DNA of 64,000 bases, taken from NCBI GenBank assembly GCA_903970475.1, contig CAJCIQ010000211.1, positions 1 through 64,000 on the forward strand. The letters run 5' to 3'. Under the pieces are notes generated by a model, which saw only the letters and a program-made list of their open reading frames with translations, was not told the DNA's origin and searched no databases. This stretch comes from Beijerinckiaceae bacterium (GTDB taxonomy: Bacteria; Bacteroidota; Bacteroidia; Chitinophagales; Chitinophagaceae). This document shows, piece by piece, positions 17,421 through 25,838 of the stretch. A program made the translations under genes and the position numbers. Within the stretch, counting starts at the first letter, position 1, and every line of letters starts with the position of its first letter.

Positions 17421-17496
17421 GGTTAAATGGGGTGTGAGGCAAATGTAAGCAGGTCCCACGAAAACAAAAGAATTTAAGGGAGATGACCATTTAACC
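17421..17496 (-). promoter_or_regulatory. Promoter of the P460 gene flanked by a 10-bp inverted repeat
   Basis: On the minus strand TACATTTG (17440-17447) is a -7 element and TTTTG (17465-17469) lies 17 bp upstream as a -33. The pair is enclosed by perfect inverted arms GGTTAAATGG (17421-17430) and CCATTTAACC (17487-17496), one directly before the ATG and one upstream of the promoter. Confidence 0.55.
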
Positions 17497-17511
17497 CCAG
17501 CAGCGGACAGC

Positions 17512-19338
17512 TTATCGTATCAGGACGACATTCCCCTTCTTGATCTCGGGAGCAGACTCCCCATCTTTGGTGTAGCGTACGGACCAGACATAATTACCCG
17601 GAGCGGCGAGTTTTTTGCCGTAGTGCCCGTCCCAACCTACGGCAGGGTCCTCAGACTGGAATACCAGCACCCCATACCGATCAAATATCTGGAGCAAATA
17701 ATCGGACATCTTACAATAATTCAGGGGCAGGAACAGGTCGTTGTGACCATCCCCGTTAGGCGTAAACGCAGTGGGCAATTCCAGGTTACAGGCGCAGGCG
17801 CCAAAGCTCACCACAGTTGTTAAGGTATCGGCCCCACAACCATTCCAGGCAATGGCCGTATAGGCGCCTCCGGGTGAAGGCACGGCATGGGTGAGACTTT
17901 TTAATCCATCCTGCCAGGTCACTGTATCGGGATTACCAACAACCGTTAAGGAAAAAACACTTCCATTACAGGCAGAGGTATCCTTTGGCAGGTAGGCCCT
18001 TAAACTGTCGTCGAAAGTAACCGTAATGGAATCCCGATAGGAACATTGGGCAATCTGGGCCACTACGGTGTAGGTTCCAGGGCTGTATACATAGTAGGTA
18101 GCCTGATTGGACCCGTTCTGGTCATTACGTTGGGGGGGATTGGCCGTCCATTGATAAGTTCCCTGACCGAAGTCTGCATTAAGGATCAAAAATCCTCCCT
18201 GGCAAATGGCCGTATCGTGAAAGTCCAGTTGCACAGTGGGCATGTAGGTGACCAATATCGAATCAGTTACCTGGCATTGGTTCTGGTAAGTAACAAAGAC
18301 ATAAAAGGTTCCCGCCTGGTTGATCAATATCGTACTATCGGTTGACCCGGTGTTCCACTTAAATGCCGTAGCACCCTGCAAATGAGCCGTCAGGGTATCC
18401 ACTTCGTTTGGACAAAGCAAGGTATCGGGGCCCAGACTGAAAGGTGGCCCCAGGGGTGGACTATAGGTAATATCTGCCGTATCATTATAGACGCCGCAAC
18501 CAGGAACAATGACGTTTACCGTATAGAGGCCGCCGGGATAATAGGTTTCCAACTGACCTAACGGGTTTGGAAGAATTGTCCCATTCAATCTCCAGGTATA
18601 GATCCCATTTTGGGTGGAGGCATTCAGGTTCAGGTTGGAGCTGTCGCACATGACATGGTTTCCGCCCAGGTTGATCTTGGGTGAGTCACTGATGAACACG
18701 CCAATGGAATCACCTACCCAACAACCGTTGATGCTTACGTCGTAAACGCCGGAGACAGTTACCCTCAGCGTATCCAGGGTGTCCGGAGGTGCCGGGGGAT
18801 TATTGTTCCAGAGGTATTTAGCCCCCGGTATGGAAGGCGCCGTCAGCAAGGTATCCTGGCCCTGGCATAGGTAAATATTAGGCCCCCAGTTGTACATCAT
18901 GGGTGCCGTCACGGTGAGGGTGTCGTAGAGCTTAATCGTATCTACCGAACCTCCGTTGATGACAAACAATGAAATATAGTAAGTTCCCGGATTGGTATAC
19001 GTAAAGGTAGGCGCCTGAACGGCTGCGGTATTGTAGAGGCCCGCCGAAGGTTCCCCAAAATTCCAGAGAATATAGGATGGATCGGGAAGGCTATCGAAAA
19101 GGGTTGAGTGAAAAGTAATGGTGCTTCCGCTACAAGAAGAGCTGACGAAGATGCTGTCGTGGTTCTCCCCGGCAGCCGCAGGAGTCGGGCATCCCGATGC
19201 AGCACGGGAGTGCGCCGAAAGAGGCGGCCATCCCATGAAGAGGGCGAGGACAAAAAATATAGATAGTGTGAACCGCACAAATAGGGCTGGATTATTGAGT
19301 GACTTTAAGCATCGTTTTGACCTGTTGAGCCGAACCAT
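17512..19338 (-). CDS. Gliding-type CHU_C surface protein with PKD-like domains
   Basis: About 608 residues from the ATG at 19338, which overlaps the end of the DUF1501 gene by 47 bp; this start places a signal peptide (LSIFFVLALFMGWPPLSAHS) near the front. A first PKD-like domain reads ILWNFGEPSAGLYN and FTYTNPGTYYISLFV, followed by several immunoglobulin-like units with paired cysteines and repeated GTY or GVYDV motifs. The C-terminus LPTAFTPNGDGHNDLF and LQIFDRYGVLVFQS to WDGHYGKKLAAPGNYVW is the CHU_C (type B) T9SS sorting domain. It should be exported by T9SS and attached to the cell surface as an adhesin-like protein. It is the last gene of a four-gene operon. Confidence 0.88.
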   Translation of the reverse strand: MVRLNRSKRCLKSLNNPALFVRFTLSIFFVLALFMGWPPLSAHSRAASGCPTPAAAGENHDSIFVSSSCSGSTITFHSTLFDSLPDPSYILWNFGEPSAGLYNTAAVQAPTFTYTNPGTYYISLFVINGGSVDTIKLYDTLTVTAPMMYNWGPNIYLCQGQDTLLTAPSIPGAKYLWNNNPPAPPDTLDTLRVTVSGVYDVSINGCWVGDSIGVFISDSPKINLGGNHVMCDSSNLNLNASTQNGIYTWRLNGTILPNPLGQLETYYPGGLYTVNVIVPGCGVYNDTADITYSPPLGPPFSLGPDTLLCPNEVDTLTAHLQGATAFKWNTGSTDSTILINQAGTFYVFVTYQNQCQVTDSILVTYMPTVQLDFHDTAICQGGFLILNADFGQGTYQWTANPPQRNDQNGSNQATYYVYSPGTYTVVAQIAQCSYRDSITVTFDDSLRAYLPKDTSACNGSVFSLTVVGNPDTVTWQDGLKSLTHAVPSPGGAYTAIAWNGCGADTLTTVVSFGACACNLELPTAFTPNGDGHNDLFLPLNYCKMSDYLLQIFDRYGVLVFQSEDPAVGWDGHYGKKLAAPGNYVWSVRYTKDGESAPEIKKGNVVLIR

Positions 19339-20884
19339 TTTGCAAACGCGCATAATAAATGCCCGAAGCCAGGTTGCCGGTATTGAAGGTGACCGTATAC
19401 GTTCCGGGACCTGCAAACACCGCATCCACCAACACATTCAACAAATGACCACCCACATCAAAGACCTGCACCAGGGTATGTCCTCCAGTAGTGGTATAAG
19501 TGATATTGGTGGAATCTGTAAATGGATTGGGATAGTTCAGGATGAGGTTGGTACCGATATTGGTCAGGTCCTGTATGGTATTGTTACAAGCCGTGCTTTT
19601 GACGATGGGTAGATACTGGTAGTTATTGAGCAACATGGTAGACACATCGGCGGCGGGCACGCAGAACCAGTCCCTTAAAATGGAAGAGTAAACCGACCGG
19701 AAATCGTATTGCATGGGCACGACGGCTTCCACATCCTGGGTGGCGGGCAAGGTGGGTGAATTACCCAGTATGCCGGTATTGGCTTCATTGCCGAATACAA
19801 AAACGGGTTGACCTGCACCATGGTCTGTACCCAGGGAGCCATTGGATACGATGCGACGGCCAAACTCAGAAAAGGTCATACCCAACACCCTGTCGTCTAC
19901 GCCCAGGTACTTGAGGTCCTTCATAAAAGCGGAGATGGCGTCGGATACCTGGCCCAACAACTGGGCCTGCACACCGGTAGTGGTGGCGCCTGACACGACC
20001 TGTCCTCCATGGGTATCAAAACCACCCATGTTGACCATGTATACCTTGGTCTTCAATCCACCGGCCACCAGCCTGGCCACCGTTTTGAGCTGGGCTGCCA
20101 GGTCATTGTCAGCGGGATAGCCTGAGTACTGGCTGGTCACCTTATTGTAAGCGGCTGTGATGCCGGCTGCGTATTTATTGGTTTGACGGGCTATGGTCCG
20201 GAGATAGGTTACCTCCGTCCCCATGGGTGTATTGGGTTCGGCCGACGTTACCCCGTTGATCAGCCCGTAGAAATCCCCATCCTCCGGCACGGCCATGGCG
20301 GTCATACCGCTGGTAGCCATGAAGGTGGGTGAAAGCACCGAGCCTATCTGTATGGCCAAAGGATCGGGCATGGAGGCGTTCGGATACCCTGAGGGATAGT
20401 TGGTATAGGTCTGGCCCAGGAAACGCCCTACCCAACCGGTATTGAGGTACTGATCGGAATCCGAACCAGTAAGCCAGATATCGGTAGCCCGGAAATGGGA
20501 CTCGTCCGGATTGGGGTAACAAACCGCCTGTATGATAGCCAGTTGCTCGTTATTATAGAGGGACTGCATGCCTGTCATGGCCGGATGTAACCCGCTTTTA
20601 TCCTTGGGTCCCAACTTCAATATGGAACCTTCCGGTATGGCAATATTGGACCGGAGGTTGACGTAGGTACTATACTCGTCGATGGGTATGACGGTGTTAA
20701 GTCCGTCATTGCCCCCAAATAGTTGTATGAGCACCAGCACGTGGTCGTTGTCTTCTGCTCCGGCACCATTCCAGCCACCCAAAAAGGGAAGGGCTTGATA
20801 GGCTTTCACATGAAATCCGCTCAGTAAGGCCGGGAAGACAGTGGCCAAAGGAGCTACGCTTTTGATAAAGGATCTTCTCTGCAT
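19292..20884 (-). CDS. DUF1501 protein with type A T9SS sorting tail
   Basis: A 530-residue secreted protein. It starts MQRRSFIKSVAPLATVFPAL, a twin-arginine-like or Sec signal, then VLVLIQLFGGNDGLNTVIP, the hallmark of DUF1501, a sulfatase/alkaline-phosphatase-like fold. MGGFDTHGGQ and TFSEFGRRIVSNGSLGTDHG are further family motifs with possible metal ligands. From about residue 445, LNYPNPFTDSTNITY to GIYYARLQNG is a type A T9SS sorting domain, so the protein is exported to the surface. It follows the DUF1800 gene by 11 bp; the DUF1800-DUF1501 pair recurs in several phyla but has no agreed function. Confidence 0.9.
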   Translation of the reverse strand: MQRRSFIKSVAPLATVFPALLSGFHVKAYQALPFLGGWNGAGAEDNDHVLVLIQLFGGNDGLNTVIPIDEYSTYVNLRSNIAIPEGSILKLGPKDKSGLHPAMTGMQSLYNNEQLAIIQAVCYPNPDESHFRATDIWLTGSDSDQYLNTGWVGRFLGQTYTNYPSGYPNASMPDPLAIQIGSVLSPTFMATSGMTAMAVPEDGDFYGLINGVTSAEPNTPMGTEVTYLRTIARQTNKYAAGITAAYNKVTSQYSGYPADNDLAAQLKTVARLVAGGLKTKVYMVNMGGFDTHGGQVVSGATTTGVQAQLLGQVSDAISAFMKDLKYLGVDDRVLGMTFSEFGRRIVSNGSLGTDHGAGQPVFVFGNEANTGILGNSPTLPATQDVEAVVPMQYDFRSVYSSILRDWFCVPAADVSTMLLNNYQYLPIVKSTACNNTIQDLTNIGTNLILNYPNPFTDSTNITYTTTGGHTLVQVFDVGGHLLNVLVDAVFAGPGTYTVTFNTGNLASGIYYARLQNGSAQQVKTMLKVTQ

Positions 20885-20895
20885 GGCTTCAAACT

Positions 20896-22563
20896 TTAAG
20901 AAAGCTGATATTCCGGAAGGTCCATCAGGTACTTGTAAAAGGCTTGTAGTCGGTTGAATACCGTGCTGTATGCATTCATATCGGACGGATTGCTGATATA
21001 TGCCTGCCAGGCCTGGGTCCAGTAGGCATTATTCATCTGATTGCTCATCAGGATGGTGCGCATGATCAACTGTTGGGTACTGCTATCCAGGGGAACCGAC
21101 AATAAAATATTGCAGGCATCGGCCACCAACTGGGTTGGGTCACTGGGATTGGGCAGCGTTTTAGTAAAGGCCATAGGATCTATAATCAGCGGTGTACCGC
21201 CCATCATATCTCCATTGGTCATCAACAGGTCTGTATAATAATTGCGCTGGGGATAAGTCACCGAATTAATCCACAATTCATGGTAGGACGGCGACTCATA
21301 ATAGGGATACCAACCTGCCACTACTGGAATGGCCAGAATTTCCTGTTGAAGGATGGTGGCCTGGTTCAGCAGCATGGACCACACATTATATTGACCCGTG
21401 GGGTTGGAGGCGTCCGGCACCGTTAGGTTAAACTCCCGGCAAAGACCAATTAAAAAATCGAGGGGACTTTTGATCAAACAAGCCCCTGCATAAGTCATGT
21501 CATAAAAATGCTGGCTCTTGAATAAGGTAGCGAGCACGGTCGTTATGTTGTAGCCGCTGCTGCGGAAAATATCGGCCAGTGGTACGATGATATTGGTTTC
21601 CACGGTATCATCATCGACGTAGTAAATAAAGAAGTTGTAGAGTTTACGGCAAATGAATTTGGCAGACTCCTGAGTGCTTAAAAGCATATTCAGTAAATCG
21701 TCCAACTCCCCTGCCCCCGCGGTCCCGGAATAGCCGGTCACTACATGGTTGCTGTAATAACTCGAAAACTGTTTATCGCTATCGTCATGATTTCCGGGGA
21801 GAAAAACATAGTTATAATTTGCATCCACCGTGTGCCCGGTCAATACCTTGGCTGCATTGTGTACGTCGTTTTGGGTATACAGCGAGTTCACCCCTTTACC
21901 CTGGGTATACAGCTCCTGCAATTCCCTGCCGTAGTTCTCGTTAGGCGCTAACTGGACGTTGGTGTTGCCATTGAGGAAGATCAACATGGCTGGATCCAGG
22001 GTGATGGCTTTGACCAGGGCCTGAAAATTACCTAAGGCATTAGCCCTGAGGGTCAGGTATTGGTTGTACCAAAGCTGGGCGGGGGTGTCACCGAAGTGTT
22101 GGGTAGCATCCATGGCGAAATGGTTATGCCAGAACAGGGTCATCTTCTCATGAATAGACCGGCCGGAAGACAGCAACTGTCCGGTCCACCAGCACTGCAT
22201 GGAAGCCACCCGGTCTGCATTAAGCCGGGAGTCCTGGTATAATTCCCCCACACCTATCCAGGTCTGGTAAGCGCCAACACCTGTTATGTCAGAACCATAA
22301 TTATTTAAGGGCTGGGTAGTAGGGGCGGCCGTAGGCGTAAGGATAGCATCCACGGCTTGGGACATGGACATGCCTGCGAAGTAGTTGACGTCTGCTATGC
22401 TGGCTCCAAATAAGGTCCGCTTCAGAAGGTGTACAACCTGGGTGGTTCCCCAGGTTCCGGCATATTCTTCCAGACCGCTGGTACACCCAGGCCAATAGCC
22501 GGGTCTATGCCGCTTAGTGTGCCTAGCATCATGCAGGGTAGCAGAATTACGGTTTTCACTCAT
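20896..22563 (-). CDS. DUF1800 domain protein
   Basis: A 555-residue protein with DUF1800 features throughout: HLLKRTLFGASIADVNYFAG near the start, MTLFWHNHFA, MLIFLNGNTN, NENYGRELQELYTQG and KVLTGHTVD, then YYDPSHHD-like residues replaced by FLPGNHDDSDKQFSS. Later segments FICRKLYNFFIYY and SPLDFLIG are also typical. The biochemical role of the family is unknown. No signal peptide is evident at the N-terminus, unlike its DUF1501 partner. It follows the small lipoprotein gene by 21 bp and precedes DUF1501 by 11 bp, so the four genes 22585 to 17512 probably form one transcript. Confidence 0.88.
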   Translation of the reverse strand: MSENRNSATLHDARHTKRHRPGYWPGCTSGLEEYAGTWGTTQVVHLLKRTLFGASIADVNYFAGMSMSQAVDAILTPTAAPTTQPLNNYGSDITGVGAYQTWIGVGELYQDSRLNADRVASMQCWWTGQLLSSGRSIHEKMTLFWHNHFAMDATQHFGDTPAQLWYNQYLTLRANALGNFQALVKAITLDPAMLIFLNGNTNVQLAPNENYGRELQELYTQGKGVNSLYTQNDVHNAAKVLTGHTVDANYNYVFLPGNHDDSDKQFSSYYSNHVVTGYSGTAGAGELDDLLNMLLSTQESAKFICRKLYNFFIYYVDDDTVETNIIVPLADIFRSSGYNITTVLATLFKSQHFYDMTYAGACLIKSPLDFLIGLCREFNLTVPDASNPTGQYNVWSMLLNQATILQQEILAIPVVAGWYPYYESPSYHELWINSVTYPQRNYYTDLLMTNGDMMGGTPLIIDPMAFTKTLPNPSDPTQLVADACNILLSVPLDSSTQQLIMRTILMSNQMNNAYWTQAWQAYISNPSDMNAYSTVFNRLQAFYKYLMDLPEYQLS

Positions 22564-22584
22564 AGTCTCGCTTCTAAAAATAAA

Positions 22585-23088
22585 TTAGTTCAGAAAGGAA
22601 GCTGTAAACTGTCCGTTGCTTAAAGTCAAGGTACCGGCTGATCCGCTTACGGTCAAGGAAAAGCTACCCGTTACCGGGCCTTCATCCAACTTTGAAAAGC
22701 GGGTTATCGTTACTTTATCTGTTGAGTCTCCGGAACTATTATAGGAATTTCCCAATGCATCCTCATAAGTGGCCAGCACTTTGGAACCCGTAAAGGTCCC
22801 CGTCGTATCCCCGATAATGTGGATGGATATATCTCCTGTTAAAGAGGACGTATCCGAATACTGACCAGCAATTACCGTCGTATGCAGGGTATCAACCTCT
22901 TGCACAGCAGCTTGTACTACAGGGAACAAGATGTTGGCAGGGGAACCTACTGACATCGATTGATTGGTTGCTTGAAAGGATAGGGTGGTAACTAAGGCAG
23001 AAGAAGAATGGCTGCTTTTTTTACAAGCAGGCAGGGCACTATATAACAATAGCAATAGCAGAGCAGTGAGAAATGGGTTTTTCTTCAT
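22585..23088 (-). CDS. Hypothetical lipoprotein
   Basis: About 167 residues from the ATG at 23088, which begins MKKNPFLTALLLLLLYSALP and ends the signal at ACKKSS, a lipobox with the anchor cysteine at about residue 22. The mature part is beta-rich and Ser/Thr-rich (SLTGDISIHIIGDTTGTFTG, VTGSFSLTVSG), suggesting a single beta-sandwich. No family is recognised. It is the first gene of the operon with DUF1800, DUF1501 and the CHU_C protein, and so may act with them on the cell surface. Confidence 0.75.
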   Translation of the reverse strand: MKKNPFLTALLLLLLYSALPACKKSSHSSSALVTTLSFQATNQSMSVGSPANILFPVVQAAVQEVDTLHTTVIAGQYSDTSSLTGDISIHIIGDTTGTFTGSKVLATYEDALGNSYNSSGDSTDKVTITRFSKLDEGPVTGSFSLTVSGSAGTLTLSNGQFTASFLN

Positions 23089-23264
23089 ACTACGGATTAT
23101 TGGAATAATCGACTTCCGGCCGATGCCTCCATGACTGCAAATATTAAGCCATAAAATCAAATAACCTAATTAACCTTAGGCTACCTAATGGACATTTATG
23201 ACCCCAGCACCGCAGAGACCGGTTCACACCCCGAAGCCGTCACACTTTAGCGCAGCCGGTCATA

Positions 23265-23281
23265 CTGAGGCGCGGCCTCAG
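23265..23281. terminator. GC-rich hairpin at the end of the AraC gene
   Basis: CTGAGGC (23265-23271) and GCCTCAG (23275-23281) form a perfect 7-bp stem with a 3-nt loop overlapping the stop of the AraC-type gene. There is no U run on the minus strand, so intrinsic termination is only possible. Confidence 0.35.
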
Positions 23282-23853
23282 GCTGCGCCGCCCACCTTAT
23301 CCAGTGGGGATCGATTCTTAGGTCCGCGTTTTTTAAACTCAGTGGGGGTCATGCCCGTGAGTTTCCTGAATTGGCCAGATAGATGGGCCACACTGCTATA
23401 ACCCATCTTATCGGCAATGGCGCTTAAGGTGAGCTCGTCATAGACCAGGTATTCTTTTACCCTTTCGGTCTTTTGGAGGAGAATGTATTGCTCGATCGTC
23501 ATGCCTTCCACCTCGGAAAAAAGGCGGCTCAGGGCAGCATAGTCCTGGCTCAATTCCTGGGCAATGCGTTCGGAGAATTTATAGGGAGAAGGTTCATCCG
23601 AATGATGTACCAGGCGTATGATGGTATTTTTTATTTTTTCAATCAGGCGGCTGCGTTTGTCATCCATCAGCTCAAAGCCCAGGTCAGCCAGTGCTTTGGC
23701 CAACTGCTGCCTTGGGGCGGCGTCCAGGTTATCCTGGGCCAGCTTCACTTCTCCCAATTGAATAGACACGGGCTCCAATCCCTGCGCTTCCATCACCTTT
23801 TGCACCGCCATCACGCAGCGGTCACAAACCATATTTTTTATAAAGAGTTGCAT
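23278..23853 (-). CDS. AraC-type regulator with HMA-like metal-binding N-terminus
   Basis: A 191-residue protein in two parts. Residues 1-70 resemble a heavy-metal-associated domain: FIKNMVCDRC near the start carries a CxxC pair in place of the usual GMTCxxC, followed by an HMA-like beta-alpha order (LGEVKLAQDNL, ALADLGFELMDD). Residues about 95-185 are an AraC HTH with SRLFSEVEGMTIEQYI, LSAIADKMGYSSVAHLSGQF and RKLTGMTPTEFKKR. The arrangement suggests direct metal sensing. It follows the outer-membrane protein gene by 11 bp in the copper block, making copper or silver the likely signal. Family-level function is inferred. Confidence 0.85.
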   Translation of the reverse strand: MQLFIKNMVCDRCVMAVQKVMEAQGLEPVSIQLGEVKLAQDNLDAAPRQQLAKALADLGFELMDDKRSRLIEKIKNTIIRLVHHSDEPSPYKFSERIAQELSQDYAALSRLFSEVEGMTIEQYILLQKTERVKEYLVYDELTLSAIADKMGYSSVAHLSGQFRKLTGMTPTEFKKRGPKNRSPLDKVGGAA

Positions 23854-23864
23854 GATTGGTAAAA

Positions 23865-25382
23865 TTACATGGAATGGCCCATATGCATGAGCTCGGGGAA
23901 TAACCTTAAGAAAACTTCACCGCCCACGGGTACAGAACCATAGATGGGGTCCAGCCTTGCGTCCGCCCTGTTAATGGTGGCCTGGGCCCCCAAAGCCAGC
24001 CGAATGGGGCCTAATGAAGCAAATTCTTTGCTTAAGCCCAGGGTTAGGGCATTGATGGAAAAAATATCGCCGGAGGAAAAAACAGCTTCCGTGAGGACAA
24101 GCTCCTCTGCTGTTTTTTCCACCCATTCATAACGCGTATACCAGGCCCAGGAGCGCACGCGATAGGCAGCTTCCAACAAAACGGAGTGGTCCGGGCTGGA
24201 ATGGCCGCTCCCGGAGCCCCCGCCCGTGGATGTGCCTCCCGCGCCGCCCGTGTTCCCGGCCGGATGATTGTCGTTGGCGTTCATTCCCCAAACCAGACTG
24301 AGGTCCAGGGAGCGGTTGTTGGGTAGTGGATAGCCAGCCAGGATAGAGGCGGTGGCTCTGTACACATTGATGTCCGGGTCCAGGGCTTCGGGGCTTTTGA
24401 TGTATCCTCCGGAAGCCTGGAGGCTATAGTGTTTGGAAGGACTATAGGAAAGTCTGAAACTATAAGAATCAAAACGGGGCTTGTCGAAGTTATAGCGGTT
24501 CTCATCCGGTTCCCTGCCGGTAAACAAGGACCCTTCCAGCTTCCACTCATCGAAGCGGTAACCAAGGGTGACTACGCCGAAGGTGATATGGGTGGCATCC
24601 TGCCAGTGATGACTGATGGGAGCGTCCGGATCATAGAAGGCCGATGGCCTGTGCATAAAGGCCACCGGACCTAAGGCCGGTTCTCCCGGATAGCCTAGGT
24701 ATACAAAAAGATCCGAACGTTTATTGAACGCATAAGCATAGCTGACCGATACCTCTGAAAACAGGTCGTGGGGGTGTTGGTGGTCTATTAATGGAACGCC
24801 TTTCCAGCTTTCACCTGTCTGGAACAATAAGGGATACCCCGCTCCGCCTACCGTCAGTACATCCAGGGACATCATGAGGTTAAAGTGGAGAAGCCCCTTT
24901 GCCCCTACCCTGCGCTGGGCCATGCCCATGACCCAGTTAGGCGCATCAAACTGAGCCCCACCCCTGGAGCCGCTCTTAAAAACATCCTGGCTTGTGAACC
25001 GGGGGAAGAGTTCCCCATGCACCATGTACATCCAATGATGCGCATGATACATCCACCCATTCATGGGCGTGGCGTCTGCATTCCAACTTGTACCCGATCC
25101 ATCCCTACCCATGGGTAGGTTCAGGGACTGGGACCAGCTCATGGGTGGCCCTTTGTGGGTTTGGGGGGCAGCGGTGTCCCGGGTAGTGGTTTTAGCGGAC
25201 GGCCCCATGTCCATACCGGACATATCCATGCCGGACATGGTATCGTGCGCAGCCGGAACCGTATCGCAGACGGAAGCAACACCAACAACGGCGGGATCCA
25301 CAAACACGACGGTAGGAGACCCTAAGGCTACGCCGTTTATAAAATATACAGATAGGATTCCTACCCTAAATAATACGACCAT
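23865..25382 (-). CDS. Met-rich N-terminus outer-membrane protein of the copper block
   Basis: A 505-residue protein with a hydrophobic start and then HDTMSGMDMSGMDMGPS, a methionine/aspartate motif of the kind that binds Cu(I) in CopB/PcoB-type and related proteins. The rest alternates amphipathic strands with aromatic ends (FDEWKLEGSLFTGREP, YSFRLSYSPSKHYSLQASGG), as in an outer-membrane beta-barrel. Histidine- and methionine-rich segments MNGWMYHAHHWMYMVHGELF may also bind metal. A Gly/Ser/Thr-rich stretch near residue 375 is coded by GC-rich DNA. The start at 25382 is an ATG. Its operon position, before the HMA-AraC regulator, supports a copper efflux or tolerance role; no exact family is recognised. 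Confidence 0.75.
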   Translation of the reverse strand: MVVLFRVGILSVYFINGVALGSPTVVFVDPAVVGVASVCDTVPAAHDTMSGMDMSGMDMGPSAKTTTRDTAAPQTHKGPPMSWSQSLNLPMGRDGSGTSWNADATPMNGWMYHAHHWMYMVHGELFPRFTSQDVFKSGSRGGAQFDAPNWVMGMAQRRVGAKGLLHFNLMMSLDVLTVGGAGYPLLFQTGESWKGVPLIDHQHPHDLFSEVSVSYAYAFNKRSDLFVYLGYPGEPALGPVAFMHRPSAFYDPDAPISHHWQDATHITFGVVTLGYRFDEWKLEGSLFTGREPDENRYNFDKPRFDSYSFRLSYSPSKHYSLQASGGYIKSPEALDPDINVYRATASILAGYPLPNNRSLDLSLVWGMNANDNHPAGNTGGAGGTSTGGGSGSGHSSPDHSVLLEAAYRVRSWAWYTRYEWVEKTAEELVLTEAVFSSGDIFSINALTLGLSKEFASLGPIRLALGAQATINRADARLDPIYGSVPVGGEVFLRLFPELMHMGHSM

Positions 25383-25486
25383 AGGTTTATATCCATGCTA
25401 ATGATCCAATAATCCGATTTATCAGCGCCGCGACAGCGCTGACCGCGACGGGTGTGACCGAAACGGGTTGGGCGGCCACGGCGCTC

Positions 25487-25834
25487 CTATTGCTTGGCTA
25501 CGGGGGCCCTATCGTACTGGCAGCACTCATCAAGGGCGTTGTAGGCTTTATCGTCCCCTCTGAATTTGGGGGTATCATAACCAACGGCGGCGATGCGCTT
25601 CTGAATGTCATCGACGTTCACCTTAGCCGGATCATAAACCAGGGTCAGGATCTTGCTGTCCTTGTTCCATTCTGCCTTGGCAACACCGGGGACATGGGCG
25701 GCGTTTTCAATATGCTTTTTGCAGGAGCTACAGTTGCCGTATACCTTGAAGGTGGTGGTCTGCGTCGTTTGGGCAAACAGCGATATAGAAATAAAACTTA
25801 AGGCGGCGATGAATAACACTTTGATTGCTTTCAT
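25487..25834 (-). CDS. Secreted heavy-metal-associated (HMA) domain protein
   Basis: About 115 residues from the ATG at 25834, 4 bp after the CopA stop. A signal peptide (MKAIKVLFIAALSFISISLF) is followed by an HMA domain, TTTFKVYGNCSSCKKHIENA, where the metal-binding loop reads GNCSSC instead of GMTCxxC. AAVGYDTPKFRGDDKAY ends the domain, and a CC pair lies in ALDECCQYD. It likely carries copper or a similar ion in the periplasm to or from other proteins of this block. Such HMA proteins accompany CopA in many Bacteroidota. Confidence 0.85.
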   Translation of the reverse strand: MKAIKVLFIAALSFISISLFAQTTQTTTFKVYGNCSSCKKHIENAAHVPGVAKAEWNKDSKILTLVYDPAKVNVDDIQKRIAAVGYDTPKFRGDDKAYNALDECCQYDRAPVAKQ

Positions 25835-25838
25835 ATGC

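Noticed and set aside
25421-25440. CAGCGC/GCGCTG hairpin between the HMA gene and the outer-membrane protein gene
   Set aside because: Only 6 bp with a GC-rich background and no U run; not a convincing terminator.
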